Positions 34,826-44,784 of a stretch of 64,000 bases of DNA are shown piece by piece. Position 1 is the stretch's first letter. The number at the start of each line of letters is the position of its first letter. The stretch spans positions 251,001 to 315,000 of the forward strand of contig NZ_CP152276.1 in assembly GCF_038719015.1 (NCBI RefSeq). The letters are read 5' to 3'. The stretch comes from Nguyenibacter vanlangensis. Lineage in GTDB: Bacteria > Pseudomonadota > Alphaproteobacteria > Acetobacterales > Acetobacteraceae. A program made the translations under genes and the position numbers. The notes below the pieces were generated by a model, which saw only the letters and a program-made list of their open reading frames with translations, made no database searches and had not been told where the DNA came from.

Positions 34826-35704
34826 TCAGCGGGACGCCAGGATGCCGGCCAGGGTCCGGCCCAGCAGGGCCGGGCTGGGGGCGATGTGGATTCCCGCTTC
34901 CCGCATCGCGTCGATCTTGGCCGCCGCCGTTTCGTGCCCGCCGGTGATGACCGCGCCGGCATGGCCCATGCGCCGCCCGGGCGGGGCGGTGGCGCCGGCG
35001 ATGAAGCCGACGACGGGTTTCCTGGTGCCGCTGGCGCGGATCAGGTGGGCGGCTTCGATTTCGGACGTGCCGCCGATCTCGCCGATCATGATGATCGAAT
35101 CCGTATCCGGATCCTCGATGAAGCGGGTCAGGACATCGGTGAAATCCAGCCCCTTGACCGGGTCGCCGCCGATTCCCACGCAGGTGCTCTGTCCCAGCCC
35201 GGCTTCGGTCGTCTGGGCCACGGCCTCGTATGTCAGGGTGCCCGAGCGCGAGACGATTCCCACATGGCCGCGCCGGTGGATCGCGCCGGGCATGATCCCG
35301 ATCTTGCATTCATCCGGCGTGATGATGCCCGGGCAGTTGGGGCCGATCAGCAGGCTGTTCGAGCGGACCAGCACCTGATGCACGCGCACCATGTCCAGCA
35401 CCGGAATCCCCTCGGTGATGCAGACGATCAGCGGGATCTCGGCGGCGATCGCCTCCAGGATCGCGTCGGCGGCGCCGGCGGGCGGCACATAGATCACGCT
35501 GGCATCGGCCCCGGTGGCCGCCCGGGCCTCGAGGACCGTGTCGAAGACCGGCAGGCCCAGATGGGTGCCGCCGCCCCGGCCCGGAGTCACGCCACCCACC
35601 AGCCTGGTGCCGTAGGCGAGCGCCTGTTCGGAATGGAAGGTGCCCTGCGCGCCGGTGAAGCCCTGGGTCAGGACGCGGGTGCCGCGATGGACGAGGATGG
35701 ACAT
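34826..35704 (-). CDS. sucD: succinyl-CoA synthetase alpha subunit
   Basis: The 292-residue subunit binds CoA and carries the phospho-histidine: [20 protein letters not shown] near the N-terminus, [19 protein letters not shown] in the middle and the active-site [10 protein letters not shown]. It forms the ATP- or GTP-linked TCA-cycle enzyme with sucC, whose last codon it overlaps. Malate-CoA ligase is related and cannot be fully excluded, but nothing nearby suggests it. Confidence 0.94.
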   Translation of the reverse strand: MSILVHRGTRVLTQGFTGAQGTFHSEQALAYGTRLVGGVTPGRGGGTHLGLPVFDTVLEARAATGADASVIYVPPAGAADAILEAIAAEIPLIVCITEGIPVLDMVRVHQVLVRSNSLLIGPNCPGIITPDECKIGIMPGAIHRRGHVGIVSRSGTLTYEAVAQTTEAGLGQSTCVGIGGDPVKGLDFTDVLTRFIEDPDTDSIIMIGEIGGTSEIEAAHLIRASGTRKPVVGFIAGATAPPGRRMGHAGAVITGGHETAAAKIDAMREAGIHIAPSPALLGRTLAGILASR

Positions 35705-36930
35705 CAGGCCGCTCCTTCCGCGCCGGTCGCCGGGGTGGTTTCTCCGCGGACCGCAGCGACGATCTTGCGTGCCGCGTCGCCCAGATCCTCGGCCGGGATG
35801 ATGCGCAGGCCGGATCGCGACAGGATGTCGCGCCCCTGCGCGACATTCGTGCCGGCCAGCCGCACCACCAGCGGCACGTGCAGCCCGGTATCGCGCGAGG
35901 CGGCGACGATCGCCTCGGCGATGATGTCGCAGCGCATGATGCCGCCGAAAATGTTCACCAGGATGCCGCGCACCTTGCTGTCGGACAGCAGGATGCGGAA
36001 GGCCGCGGCCACCCGTTCGCGCGTGGCGCCGCCGCCGACATCGAGGAAATTGGCCGGTTCCTCACCTTCCATCTTGATGATGTCCATCGTGGCCATCGCC
36101 AGCCCGGCGCCGTTGACCATGCAGCCGATGGTGCCGTCCAGGCCGACATAGGCCAGGCCGTGGCGCGCGGCCTCGCGCTCGCGGGGGTCTTCCTCGTTCT
36201 CGTCGCGCAGTTCCTCGAGTTCGGGGTGGCGGAACAGGGCGTTGTCGTCGAAGCTCATCTTCGCGTCCAGCGCCACCATCTCGCCCGTGCCGGTCACGAC
36301 CAGCGGGTTGATTTCGACGATCGCGGCGTCCAGGGCGGTGAATGCGTCATAGGCCGCGCGCAGCACCGCGGTGAAGGCGCGGATCGACTTGCCGTGCAGG
36401 TCCAGCCGGGCCGCCAGGTTGCGGGCCTGGTAGTCGGACAGGCCGGTGGCGGGGTCGATCGGTTCCTTCAGGATCCGTTCGGCGGCGGCGGCGGCCACGT
36501 CCTCGATCGCCATGCCGCCGTCCTGCGACGCGACGATGACGATCCGGCCGTCGGCGCGGTCGACCAGCAGGGAAAGATACAGTTCTCGCGCGATGTCGCA
36601 TCCGGCCTCGACATACAGGCGGCGCACGATGCGGCCGGCCGGCCCGGTCTGGCGCGTGACCAGCGTGTGGTCCAGCATGGCGCTGGCCGCCTGTTCGGCT
36701 TCCTCGGGCGTGCGGGCCAGGCGCACGCCGCCCTTGCCGCCGGGATCGTCGGCGAAATGCCCCGCGCCGCGGCCCCCGGCATGGATCTGCGCCTTGACGA
36801 CCACCAGCGGGGCCCGCAGCGCGCGGGCCGCCGTCACGGCTTCGTCCGGCGAACGGGCGACGCGGCCGTCCAGTACCGGCATGCCGAAACCCTTGAGCAG
36901 GGTCTTCGCTTGATATTCATGTATGTTCAT
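35704..36930 (-). CDS. sucC: succinyl-CoA synthetase beta subunit
   Basis: The 408-residue subunit has the ATP-grasp start [52 protein letters not shown] and [16 protein letters not shown], with [13 protein letters not shown] near the C-terminus. It is the first gene of a sucC-sucD pair. Presence of both argues for a complete oxidative TCA cycle; some acetic acid bacteria instead use succinyl-CoA:acetate CoA-transferase. The pair stands apart from sucAB and mdh. Confidence 0.95.
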   Translation of the reverse strand: MNIHEYQAKTLLKGFGMPVLDGRVARSPDEAVTAARALRAPLVVVKAQIHAGGRGAGHFADDPGGKGGVRLARTPEEAEQAASAMLDHTLVTRQTGPAGRIVRRLYVEAGCDIARELYLSLLVDRADGRIVIVASQDGGMAIEDVAAAAAERILKEPIDPATGLSDYQARNLAARLDLHGKSIRAFTAVLRAAYDAFTALDAAIVEINPLVVTGTGEMVALDAKMSFDDNALFRHPELEELRDENEEDPREREAARHGLAYVGLDGTIGCMVNGAGLAMATMDIIKMEGEEPANFLDVGGGATRERVAAAFRILLSDSKVRGILVNIFGGIMRCDIIAEAIVAASRDTGLHVPLVVRLAGTNVAQGRDILSRSGLRIIPAEDLGDAARKIVAAVRGETTPATGAEGAA

Positions 36931-37135
36931 ACGGTGTGATCCGCGTTCGTTCTTGTTGCGCCGTCCGGCGAACGGGCCGCACGCTGGGGAACGCGCGAGG
37001 GCCGATCAGGACTGCATGGCATAATCGAGGCTTTTATGCCATCTCGGAAGCCGAAAACCATTTGTGCGTGGTCCGGGCGGGGGCCGGCATGGGCGCGCGC
37101 CGGGGAGACCGGGTATTGATGAAAGACGGGGTACG

Positions 37136-37963
37136 ATGAAGCATTGGCGCATTGAACAGATGGATTGGGACAGTTTCGACCCTGCGCGCGTGGACCCCGA
37201 CATCATTCCCGTGGTCAAGGCGGCCTCGGTCGTCGAGCGCAACGGCGTCGACTATGCGACCTATCTGAACAATGTGTTCTCCGACGATCCGGCTTTTCGC
37301 GATGCCGCGGACAATTGGGCGGTCGAGGAAGTGCAGCATGGCGACGCGCTGGGGCGCTGGGCGATGCTGGCCGACCCCGAATGGAACTATCCCGAGGCGT
37401 TCGCCCGCTATCGCGAGAGCTATAAGCTGGATCTGGACGTCGATCGTTCGGTACGCGGGTCGCGCACCGGCGAGTTGATCGCCCGTTGCATGGTCGAGAC
37501 CGGGACCTCGTCCTTTTATACCGCGCTGGCCGACGCGACCGAGGAGCCGCTGCTGAAGGCGATCTGCCAGCAGATCGCCGCCGACGAATACCGGCATTTC
37601 AAGCTGTTCTACGACCATATGCACCGCTATCTGAAGCGCGAGCGCCTGGGTGTGTGGCGGCGCACCCGCATCGCCCTGGGCCGCGTGACCGAAAGCGAGG
37701 ACGACGAACTGGCCTCGGCCTATCACACGACCAACGAGCCGGTCGGCCGGCCCTATGACCATCGGCGCTGTATCGCGGCCTATATGTCGCGGGCGATGCG
37801 CTATTATCAGCCCAAGCACACGATCCGGGTGACGGGCATGATCCTGAAGACCATCGGGGTATCGCCTCATGGCTGGGTGCATGGGGTGATCGCCCGCGTC
37901 GTCTATCGGCTGATCCGCATGCGGCAGAGAAAATTCGCCCGCCTGGCCGCGCTGGCGTCCTGA
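37136..37963 (+). CDS. ferritin-like di-iron domain protein
   Basis: The 275-residue protein has a four-helix ferritin-like pattern: Glu in VVERNG, EEVQHGD (ExxH), VETGTSSFYTAL and ADEYRHFKLFYDH (second ExxH), the ligand set of rubrerythrin/acyl-ACP-desaturase-type di-iron proteins. A conserved 'WNYPEAFARYRESYKLD' stretch lies between. The C-terminus is basic and hydrophobic (HGVIARVVYRLIRMRQRKFARL), perhaps membrane-touching. The function is unknown; an oxidase/desaturase role is inferred from the ligands. It stands alone, divergent from sucC. Confidence 0.75.
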   Translation: MKHWRIEQMDWDSFDPARVDPDIIPVVKAASVVERNGVDYATYLNNVFSDDPAFRDAADNWAVEEVQHGDALGRWAMLADPEWNYPEAFARYRESYKLDLDVDRSVRGSRTGELIARCMVETGTSSFYTALADATEEPLLKAICQQIAADEYRHFKLFYDHMHRYLKRERLGVWRRTRIALGRVTESEDDELASAYHTTNEPVGRPYDHRRCIAAYMSRAMRYYQPKHTIRVTGMILKTIGVSPHGWVHGVIARVVYRLIRMRQRKFARLAALAS

Positions 37964-38075
37964 TCGTCCGGCCCTGGCTGAAAAAGGTAAAACGGAATCA
38001 ATATTTAATGGCCTGATGTCCCGCTTCGTTCTTTCATGACACCATCAGGAATGCAGCAGCGCGCGGGAGCGGTTC

Positions 38076-38717
38076 ATGGTCAGACGTTTCGGTAGTGTCG
38101 GTTCGGGCGTCGCCTGGGCGGGGCTCGGCCTCGCGGCGGCGATGGCCGCGCCGTCCGTGCCGGCGTTGGCCCGGCCTTATTCGCTGCCGATCGCCAGCTC
38201 GCCGCCCGCCCTGCCGGCCCCCGACGCCGCGGCCGTGGCCGCGCAGCAGGAACTGGCGCAGGTCGGGGCCGCCGCCTTTACCGCGCCCGGGTTCCGGCCG
38301 GGGCTGGTCCGGCATGTGGTGCTGTTCCGTTTCCTCCGCGGCGTCACGCCGTTCCAGAAGGCCGAGATTGCCCGCCGGTTCCTGGAGCTGGCGGTCGATT
38401 CGCGCCGCCCGGATGGCCGGTCCGTGGTGCGGTCGATCGAAACCGGCCTGCAGAATGGCGGCGAAGGACAGGATGACGGGTACGAGATGGGGTTCCTGGT
38501 GACCTTCGGGTCCGAGGGGGACCGCAATTACTATGTCGGCCGGCCGGTCGTGACGCGGCCCGGCTTCTTCGACCCCGCGCATGACGCGTTCAAGACTTTC
38601 GTGGCGCCCTATCTGGCCGGGGTCTTGTCGTTCGATTATCGGGTGGCGGCCGAATCGCAGCCGCCTTCGGCATCGCCGCCGAAGAGCGTGAAGCACCATG
38701 CCAGGCGCCGGAAGTGA
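38076..38717 (+). CDS. secreted Dabb (stress-responsive A/B barrel) domain protein
   Basis: The 213-residue protein has a signal peptide (GVAWAGLGLAAAMAAPSVPALA, split after residue 32) and then a Dabb domain: LVRHVVLFRFLRGVTPFQKAE, EMGFLVTFGSEGDRNYYVG and DPAHDAFKTFVAPYLAGVLSFDY. The tail is Pro/Lys/Arg rich. Dabb proteins form dimeric ferredoxin-like barrels; this periplasmic form has no known substrate. The stop lies just before the M13 peptidase gene. Confidence 0.82.
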   Translation: MVRRFGSVGSGVAWAGLGLAAAMAAPSVPALARPYSLPIASSPPALPAPDAAAVAAQQELAQVGAAAFTAPGFRPGLVRHVVLFRFLRGVTPFQKAEIARRFLELAVDSRRPDGRSVVRSIETGLQNGGEGQDDGYEMGFLVTFGSEGDRNYYVGRPVVTRPGFFDPAHDAFKTFVAPYLAGVLSFDYRVAAESQPPSASPPKSVKHHARRRK

Positions 38718-38758
38718 CCGGTTCGCGACCCATGCAGGCAGGAGACGAAGGAAGCAGC

Positions 38759-40900
38759 ATGTCTGATATCGGAACAACCGGGGGAACAGGCGGGGAAACA
38801 GCCCGGGCGCGCTGGCGGGGCGGCCTTGCGCGGATGGCGCTGTCGTGCGGGACGGCGGTCCTGCTTGCCGCGGGGCCCGCGGCGCGCGCGGCGGATCCCG
38901 TGCCGGCCTATGGTGCCGCGACGGATGCCGCGCCGTCCTACGGTTCGTGGGGCTTCGACCTTGCGGGCCGGAACCCGGACGTCACGCCGGGGAATGATTT
39001 CTTCGGCTATGCCAACGGCCGCGCCGTGCATGACATCGTGATTCCGCCCGACATGACGGCCTATGGGCCGTTCAACATGCTGTTCGAACTGTCGCGCAAG
39101 CGGGTGCAGGCCATCCTGCAGGCGGTTTCGGCCCATCCGGTGGCGGAACCCGTGACGATCGACCAGAAGCTGGGCACGTTCTATGCGACCTTCATGGATG
39201 AAGGCGCGATCGAGGCGCTGGGGACCCGTCCGCTGGCGGCCGGGCTGGAGGCGATTCGCGCGGTGACGGACCGGTCGGCCTTCGCCAGGCTGCTGGGGCA
39301 GGGGCAGACGGGCTTTCAATATTCGCTGTTCGGGCTGGCGATCCAGCCGGACGCCAAGGACCCCACGCGCTATGCCCTGATGCTGGACCAGGCGGGCATC
39401 GGCATGCCGGACCGCGATTATTACCTGAAGCCCGGCCTGGCGGCGAAGAAGACGGCCTATCAGGCCTATGTGCGGCAGGTCCTGACCATGATCGGCTGGC
39501 CTGACGCCGACCGGGCGGCGCCGGCGATCGTGGCGTTCGAGACGCGCCTGGCCGGCGTGCATTGGGCGCGGCAGGATATGCGCGACCCGGATCGCATCTA
39601 TAACCCGATCAGCGTGCCCGACCTGCGCAAGCGCGCCCCCGGCTTCGACTGGGCGTCCTATCTGGCCGGGGCGGAACTGCCGCCGGCGATCGTGAAATCG
39701 GGCACGCTGATCGTGGGTGAGCCCGACGCCATCGTGGGGGAGGCGCGGATCGCGTCCGAGACCGGCCTGGACACGCTGCGCGCCTGGCTGGCCTTTCACC
39801 TGGTGGACAATTCCGCGCGCGACCTGCCGCGGGCGTTCGTGCAGGCATCGTTCGATTTCAACGACAGGATCCTGTCCGGCCAGCCCCAGTTGCCCGAACG
39901 CTGGAAGCGCGCGGTGTCGGCCACCAGCGGCGCGATGGGCATGGCGCTGGGCCAGTCCTATGTCGCGCGCTATTTCCCGCCCGCCTACCGCGACACGATG
40001 CGCGACCTGACCGGCGAGCTGAAGGCCGCCTTCCGCGTGCGGTTGCAGCATAATGGCTGGATGGAGCCGAAGACCCGCGCCGCGGCCCTGCAGAAGCTGG
40101 ATCATTTCACCATCCAGATCGGCTATCCGAACCGCTGGCGGGATTATTCGACGCTGCGGATCCGCCTGGACGATGCCTATGGCAATGCGGAACGCGCCAT
40201 CGGCTTCGAATGGCGCTACTGGCTGGGCCATCTGGGGCACAAGGTGGATCGCGACGAATGGGACATGACCCCGCAGACGGTCAATGCCTACAACAACCCG
40301 GTGTTCAACGAGGTCGTGTTCCCCGCCGCGATCCTGCAGCCGCCCTTCTTCAACCCGAAGGCCGATCCGGCCGTCAATTACGGCGCCATCGGCGGCGTGA
40401 TCGGGCACGAGATGACGCATTCCTTCGACGACGAGGGGCGGAAGTTCGATTATCTGGGCCGGCTGAAGGATTGGTGGACCAAGGACGACGCGGCGCGTTT
40501 CGACGCGCTCTCGGCGAAGTTCGGAGCGCAATATGACGCCTTCCAGGTGCTGCCCGGCGTGCATGTGAACGGCAAGCTGACCATGGGCGAGAACATCGCC
40601 GACCTGGGCGGCCTGACCCTGGCGCTGGATGCCTATCATGCCTCGCTGCACGGCAAGCCGGCGCCGGTGCTCGGCGGGCTGACCGGCGACCAGCGGGTGT
40701 TCCTGGGCTGGGCGCAGGTGTGGCGGCAGAAGCTGCGCGACGACATCATACGGCAGCGGATCATGACCGACCCGCATTCCCCGCCGCAGGCTCGCGTCAA
40801 TATCCCGATGCATAATATCGATGCCTGGTACCGGGCCTGGAGCGTCACCCCGGGCGAGGCGCTGTATCTGAAGCCCGAGGCGCGCGTGAAGATCTGGTAG
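38759..40900 (+). CDS. secreted M13-family (neprilysin/PepO-like) zinc metallopeptidase
   Basis: The 713-residue protein has an atypically long signal (basic to residue 20, then ALSCGTAVLLAAGPAARA), PGNDFFGYANG near the mature start, the zinc motif VIGHEMTHSFDDEGRKFD and the third-ligand GENIADLGG, and a VTPGEALYLKPEARVKIW-like end. Family members cleave peptides outside the cytoplasm. The ATG at 38759 follows GGAAG; a GTG at 38714 overlapping the previous stop is possible. It is probably co-transcribed with the Dabb gene. A terminator hairpin follows. Confidence 0.93.
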   Translation: MSDIGTTGGTGGETARARWRGGLARMALSCGTAVLLAAGPAARAADPVPAYGAATDAAPSYGSWGFDLAGRNPDVTPGNDFFGYANGRAVHDIVIPPDMTAYGPFNMLFELSRKRVQAILQAVSAHPVAEPVTIDQKLGTFYATFMDEGAIEALGTRPLAAGLEAIRAVTDRSAFARLLGQGQTGFQYSLFGLAIQPDAKDPTRYALMLDQAGIGMPDRDYYLKPGLAAKKTAYQAYVRQVLTMIGWPDADRAAPAIVAFETRLAGVHWARQDMRDPDRIYNPISVPDLRKRAPGFDWASYLAGAELPPAIVKSGTLIVGEPDAIVGEARIASETGLDTLRAWLAFHLVDNSARDLPRAFVQASFDFNDRILSGQPQLPERWKRAVSATSGAMGMALGQSYVARYFPPAYRDTMRDLTGELKAAFRVRLQHNGWMEPKTRAAALQKLDHFTIQIGYPNRWRDYSTLRIRLDDAYGNAERAIGFEWRYWLGHLGHKVDRDEWDMTPQTVNAYNNPVFNEVVFPAAILQPPFFNPKADPAVNYGAIGGVIGHEMTHSFDDEGRKFDYLGRLKDWWTKDDAARFDALSAKFGAQYDAFQVLPGVHVNGKLTMGENIADLGGLTLALDAYHASLHGKPAPVLGGLTGDQRVFLGWAQVWRQKLRDDIIRQRIMTDPHSPPQARVNIPMHNIDAWYRAWSVTPGEALYLKPEARVKIW

Positions 40901-40935
40901 CGGACGTGCTGTCGGCCTCCGTCGCCGGGTGGCGG

Positions 40936-40975
40936 GCCGGGGGAAGGGCCGGCGTTTTTTGCGGCGCCGGCCCTT
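40936..40975 (+). terminator. GC hairpin with T6, after the M13 peptidase gene
   Basis: Two alternative stems exist. GCCGG pairs with CCGGC just before TTTTTT (40955-40960), a normal terminator; and an 11-base AAGGGCCGGCG pairs with CGCCGGCCCTT with the T run in its loop. Confidence 0.65.
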
Positions 40976-41027
40976 GCGCAATCTTGCGTCACCTGCTGGA
41001 ACGACCCCGCTATCGGGGAGAGACGAG

Positions 41028-41786
41028 ATGACGACGGTGACGCTGGGCCATCCGGATTCCATCCTGCACGCGGCGGAGGCTGCATCCGTTGTGCGCGTGC
41101 TCGAGGCCCATGAGCTGGAAGTCGCCTATGTGACCGGCGGCAAGGCCGAACTGGCCGCCGCCATGACGGCGGGCCGGATCGATCTGTTCGTTTCGGCCTG
41201 GCTGCCGGACATCGATGCCGCCTGGGCGTCCGGGCTGCCGGGCATGGAGGCGTTCGGCCAGTTGTACAAGCCTGTCTTCGGCTGGTCGCTGCCCGAGGGG
41301 GCCGCCCCGCAGGTCGCCGGAATCGGCGATCTGGCGCATGACGAGACGGTCAGCCGCAACATTGTGGCGGCGGAGTCGGTGCTGGAGCATGTGCGCCAGG
41401 CCGTGGCGGCCTATGGGCTGGCGGCGCGCGGTTTCACCATCGAGGCGCGGCCGGACGACGAGGCTTACGACCATGCCGGGAGGGCGATCGCGTCCGGCGA
41501 GGCGGCCATCCTGCCCCTGTGGCAGCCGAATTTCCTGCATCACGGCAGCCGCCTGCGCACGCTGGGCGACCCGAAGGGGGCGCTGGGGAGCGAGCAGCAT
41601 GCGCGCATGCTGCTGCGCCGTGCGGCCCGGGAGGATGTGCTGGATTCCGACCTGCTGGACGAATTGGACGAACTGACCCTGGGTAACAAGGTGGTCAACG
41701 CCCTGGATTATGCCATGCGCCGCGAGGGCATGAGTGCCGATGAGGCCGCCGAGGCGTGGCAGCGCGGCAAGCTGCTGCCGCGCTGA
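41028..41786 (+). CDS. OpuAC-like glycine-betaine-binding domain protein without signal peptide
   Basis: The 252-residue protein fits the substrate-binding domain of glycine betaine/proline ABC transporters (OpuAC): DLFVSAWLPDIDAAW, the ITDL-like GIGDL, and a C-terminal LTLGNKVVNALDYAMRREGMSADEAAEAW. Binding-domain Trp residues are seen at W60-like and QLYKPVFGWSLPEG positions. It begins directly at the domain (MTTVTLGHPDSIL) with no signal or lipobox, and no permease or ATPase adjoins it. A cytosolic binding or regulatory role is possible. The start at 41028 follows GGGGAGAG. Confidence 0.78.
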   Translation: MTTVTLGHPDSILHAAEAASVVRVLEAHELEVAYVTGGKAELAAAMTAGRIDLFVSAWLPDIDAAWASGLPGMEAFGQLYKPVFGWSLPEGAAPQVAGIGDLAHDETVSRNIVAAESVLEHVRQAVAAYGLAARGFTIEARPDDEAYDHAGRAIASGEAAILPLWQPNFLHHGSRLRTLGDPKGALGSEQHARMLLRRAAREDVLDSDLLDELDELTLGNKVVNALDYAMRREGMSADEAAEAWQRGKLLPR

Positions 41787-41811
41787 CCGCGCGGCCTTTC
41801 GTCCCGTGACG

Positions 41812-42321
41812 ATGCGGCCCATCGTGATCTTCGGTGCCGGGGTGCGTCCCGACGGCACGCCGACCGCGACCCTGCGCCATCGGGTGGCTGCCGCCGCGTC
41901 CTATGGCCTGGCGCGGCAATCGGTCCTGTTCATCCCGACCGGCGGCACGCCGGACGGCCGCCCGGCCGAGGCCGCGATCATGGCGGACCTGCTGCGCGCC
42001 GCCGGGGTGGCCGAGGCCGCGATCCTGCGCGAGGAAACCGCGGGCGATACGCTGGACTCGGTTCTGGCCGTATCGGCCATGCTGCGGCGGATGGGACATC
42101 ATGGCCCGGTCGCGGTGGCGAGCAGCGCCTATCACCTGCCGCGCTGCCTGGCGCTGATGCGGCTGGCGGGCTGGAAGGTGGTGCGGGTGCCCCCGCCCGA
42201 CGTGCCGGCGTCGCGGCGCTTCGCTCGGCGCTGGTACTGGCGGCTGCGGGAAATTCCGGCCGTGCCGTGGGACCTGCTTCTGCTGGCCCGCCGACGCAGG
42301 GGCGGCGGCGCGGGCGATTGA
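41812..42321 (+). CDS. YdcF family protein (DUF218)
   Basis: The 169-residue protein is a DUF218 member with IVIFGAGVRPDGTPTATLRHRV, FIPTGGTPDG, EAAIMADLL and VASSAYHLPRCLALMRLAGW. The E.coli homologue YdcF binds S-adenosylmethionine; others act in envelope processes. There is no membrane helix here. An in-frame GTG lies two codons upstream (41806). It comes 25 bp after the OpuAC-like gene and 60 bp before fabD. Confidence 0.8.
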   Translation: MRPIVIFGAGVRPDGTPTATLRHRVAAAASYGLARQSVLFIPTGGTPDGRPAEAAIMADLLRAAGVAEAAILREETAGDTLDSVLAVSAMLRRMGHHGPVAVASSAYHLPRCLALMRLAGWKVVRVPPPDVPASRRFARRWYWRLREIPAVPWDLLLLARRRRGGGAGD

Positions 42322-42383
42322 CAGCGGCGGCGCGCTGCCGCCATGTCGCCCGGCATAGGAATCATCTGGATGGCGAGGACGCG

Positions 42384-43355
42384 ATGCCTGTTCATGCTTT
42401 TATCTTCCCCGGTCAGGGCAGCCAGTCCGTCGGAATGGGCAGCGAACTGGCGGCGGCCTTCGCGCCGGCCCGCGAAGTCTTCGAGGAAGTCGACGACGCG
42501 CTGGATCAGAAGCTGTCCGCGCTGATGTTCGGCGGGCCGATGGAGGACCTGACCCACACCGAAAACACCCAGCCGGCGCTGATGGCGGTGTCGCTGGCCG
42601 TGTTGCGCGTGCTGGAGAAGGAAGGCGGGCTGGAACTGAAGCGTACGGCGGCGCTGGTCGCGGGCCATTCGCTGGGCGAATATTCGGCGCTGGCGGCGGC
42701 CGGCGCGTTCGGCATCGCGCAGACGGCGCGGCTGCTGCGGCTGCGGGGCAGCGCGATGCAGAAGGCCGTGCCGGCGGGCGAGGGGGGGATGGCCGCCCTG
42801 ATCGGCGTCGATCTGGACCTGGCGCGGGAGATCTGCGCGGAAGCCGCGATCCTGCGCGCCGAGGGCCAGCCGGACGTGCGCGAAACCATCGAGGTCGCCA
42901 ATGACAATGGCGGCGGTCAGATCGTCGTGTCCGGCCGCATCGGCGCAGTGGAGCGCGCGGTCGCGGCGGCGAAGGCGCGCGGGGTGAAGCGCGCCGTGAT
43001 GCTGCCGGTCTCCGCGCCCTTCCATTGCTCGCTGATGGCGCCGGCGGCCGATGCGATGGGCGAGGCGTTGGAACGGGCCGAGATCGCGCCGCCCGTGGTA
43101 CCGGTAATCGCCAATGTCTCGGCGGCGAAGGTGACCGATCCGCAGGCGATTCGCGACCTGCTGGTGCGTCAGGTCACCGGGACCGTGCGCTGGCGCGAGA
43201 GCGTGGAGGCGATGGCGGCGATGGGCGCCGACAGTTTCGTCGAGCTTGGAGCCGGGAAGGTGCTGTCCGGACTGGTGCGGCGGATCGTGCCTGATGCGGC
43301 TGCCCGTTCGGTCGGAACGCCCGCCGATATCGAGGCGTTCCTGGCGACCCTGTGA
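42384..43355 (+). CDS. fabD: malonyl-CoA:ACP transacylase
   Basis: FabD charges ACP with malonate for fatty acid synthesis. The 323-residue protein has FIFPGQGSQSVGMG at the N-terminus, the nucleophile in GHSLGEYSALAAAG, the catalytic His in SAPFHCSLM and a VELGAGKVLSGLVRRI end. The ATG at 42384 gives canonical length. It leads fabD-fabG-acpP-fabF-mltG. Confidence 0.96.
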   Translation: MPVHAFIFPGQGSQSVGMGSELAAAFAPAREVFEEVDDALDQKLSALMFGGPMEDLTHTENTQPALMAVSLAVLRVLEKEGGLELKRTAALVAGHSLGEYSALAAAGAFGIAQTARLLRLRGSAMQKAVPAGEGGMAALIGVDLDLAREICAEAAILRAEGQPDVRETIEVANDNGGGQIVVSGRIGAVERAVAAAKARGVKRAVMLPVSAPFHCSLMAPAADAMGEALERAEIAPPVVPVIANVSAAKVTDPQAIRDLLVRQVTGTVRWRESVEAMAAMGADSFVELGAGKVLSGLVRRIVPDAAARSVGTPADIEAFLATL

Positions 43356-43437
43356 CGGAGCGGCCATGTGACGAGACGGAATGACGGATCGAGAGAATGA
43401 TGGGCGAGAGAACGACGGACGGGGAGTGGATGGGCTG

Positions 43438-44187
43438 ATGTTCAGTTTGGATGGCAAGACCGCGCTGGTCACGGGAGCATCGGGGGGAATCGGCGCGGCG
43501 ATCGCGCGGGCCCTGCATGCCCAGGGGGCGCGCGTCGTCCTGTCCGGCACGCGGGAGACGGTGCTGAACGGGGTCGCATCCGAGATCGCGCCCGATGGCG
43601 AGCGGGTGCATGTCTGCGTGGCCGACCTGTCCGACCCGGCGGCGTCCGACGCGCTGGTCGCCGCCGCGGAAACGGCGGCGGGCGCGCCGCTGGACATCCT
43701 GGTCAACAATGCGGGGCTGACCCGCGACGGACTGGCGATTCGTATGAAGGACGAGGACTGGAACCGGGTGCTGGAGGTCGACCTGGCTGCGCCCTTCCGC
43801 CTGTGCCGCGCCGCGCTGAAGGGCATGCTGCGCCGGCGCGCCGGCCGCATCGTCAGCATCGCCTCGATCGTCGGGGTGACGGGCAATGCGGGGCAGGCCA
43901 ATTATTCGGCGGCCAAGGCCGGCATGATCGGCATGAGCAAGTCTCTGGCGCAGGAAGTCGGCTCGCGCGGGGTGACGGTCAATGTCGTGGCGCCCGGTTT
44001 CGTGCAGACCGCGATGACCGACGTGCTGCCCGAGGCGCAGCGCGAGAAGCTGCTGGGCGGCATCCCGCTGGGCCGGATGGGCCGGCCCGAGGATATCGCC
44101 GCCGCCGTGGTCTATCTGGTCTCGGACGAGGCGGGCTGGATCACCGGGGCGACGCTGAACGTCAATGGCGGGATGGCGATGCCGTAG
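43438..44187 (+). CDS. fabG: 3-oxoacyl-ACP reductase
   Basis: FabG reduces 3-oxoacyl-ACP with NADPH. The 249-residue SDR has TGASGGIG (cofactor), NNAGLT, the catalytic Ser/Tyr/Lys in SIASIVGVTGNAGQANYSAAK, VVAPGFVQTAM and the C-terminal GATLNVNGGMAMP. The start at 43438 matches family length and has GGGAG nearby; an ATG at 43381 adds 19 charged residues. It comes 82 bp after fabD. Confidence 0.95.
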   Translation: MFSLDGKTALVTGASGGIGAAIARALHAQGARVVLSGTRETVLNGVASEIAPDGERVHVCVADLSDPAASDALVAAAETAAGAPLDILVNNAGLTRDGLAIRMKDEDWNRVLEVDLAAPFRLCRAALKGMLRRRAGRIVSIASIVGVTGNAGQANYSAAKAGMIGMSKSLAQEVGSRGVTVNVVAPGFVQTAMTDVLPEAQREKLLGGIPLGRMGRPEDIAAAVVYLVSDEAGWITGATLNVNGGMAMP

Positions 44188-44481
44188 GGCGCCGCGGGAT
44201 GGGATCGCGATTGATTCCGCCCGACCGATTCCGCTGGACGAGGCGGGGGATATCGCGGAAAACGGGGTGATTTTGTCGGATTCGTTCCGGTGCCGCGGCG
44301 CGGATTGTGGCGGAAACACGATCCCTGCCTTGGCGACGACCGAGGAACCGTGCTAATCCGCCGCTGCTTCGTCCGAGGCGGGCTGGACGCGTTCTCGCGG
44401 CTCCGGTTTGCGGGACGTCAGACAGGACGAATGATTTTCGAACCGCCCGTATCTCATGGGGCACACAGGAAGCGAAGACAG

Positions 44482-44721
44482 ATGAGCGAAATCGCCGACA
44501 AGGTTAAGAAGATTGTGGTCGAGCACCTCGGGGTCGAGGAAAGCAAGGTCACCCCGGAGGCCTCCTTCATCGACGACCTCGGCGCCGACAGCCTGGACAC
44601 GGTCGAGCTGGTGATGGCCTTCGAAGAGGCGTTCAGCGTCGAGATTCCGGAAGATGCGGCCGAGAAGATCGCCACCGTGAAGGACGCGATCGACTATATC
44701 GAGAAGCAGAAGGCCGCCTGA
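44482..44721 (+). CDS. acpP: acyl carrier protein
   Basis: The 79-residue ACP has the phosphopantetheine site [16 protein letters not shown] (Ser37) and the acidic helix profile of housekeeping ACP. The ATG at 44482 is preceded by AGGAAG. About 290 bp with no clear gene separate it from fabG, so it may have its own promoter, which is common for highly expressed acpP. A second, sphingolipid-type ACP gene is at 60817-61068. Confidence 0.97.
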   Translation: MSEIADKVKKIVVEHLGVEESKVTPEASFIDDLGADSLDTVELVMAFEEAFSVEIPEDAAEKIATVKDAIDYIEKQKAA

Positions 44722-44784
44722 ATTCGGCATCGCCAATCGGCATCGCCGGATAATCGGTTTTCGTCATCTAGGGAGCAGAGCGGG

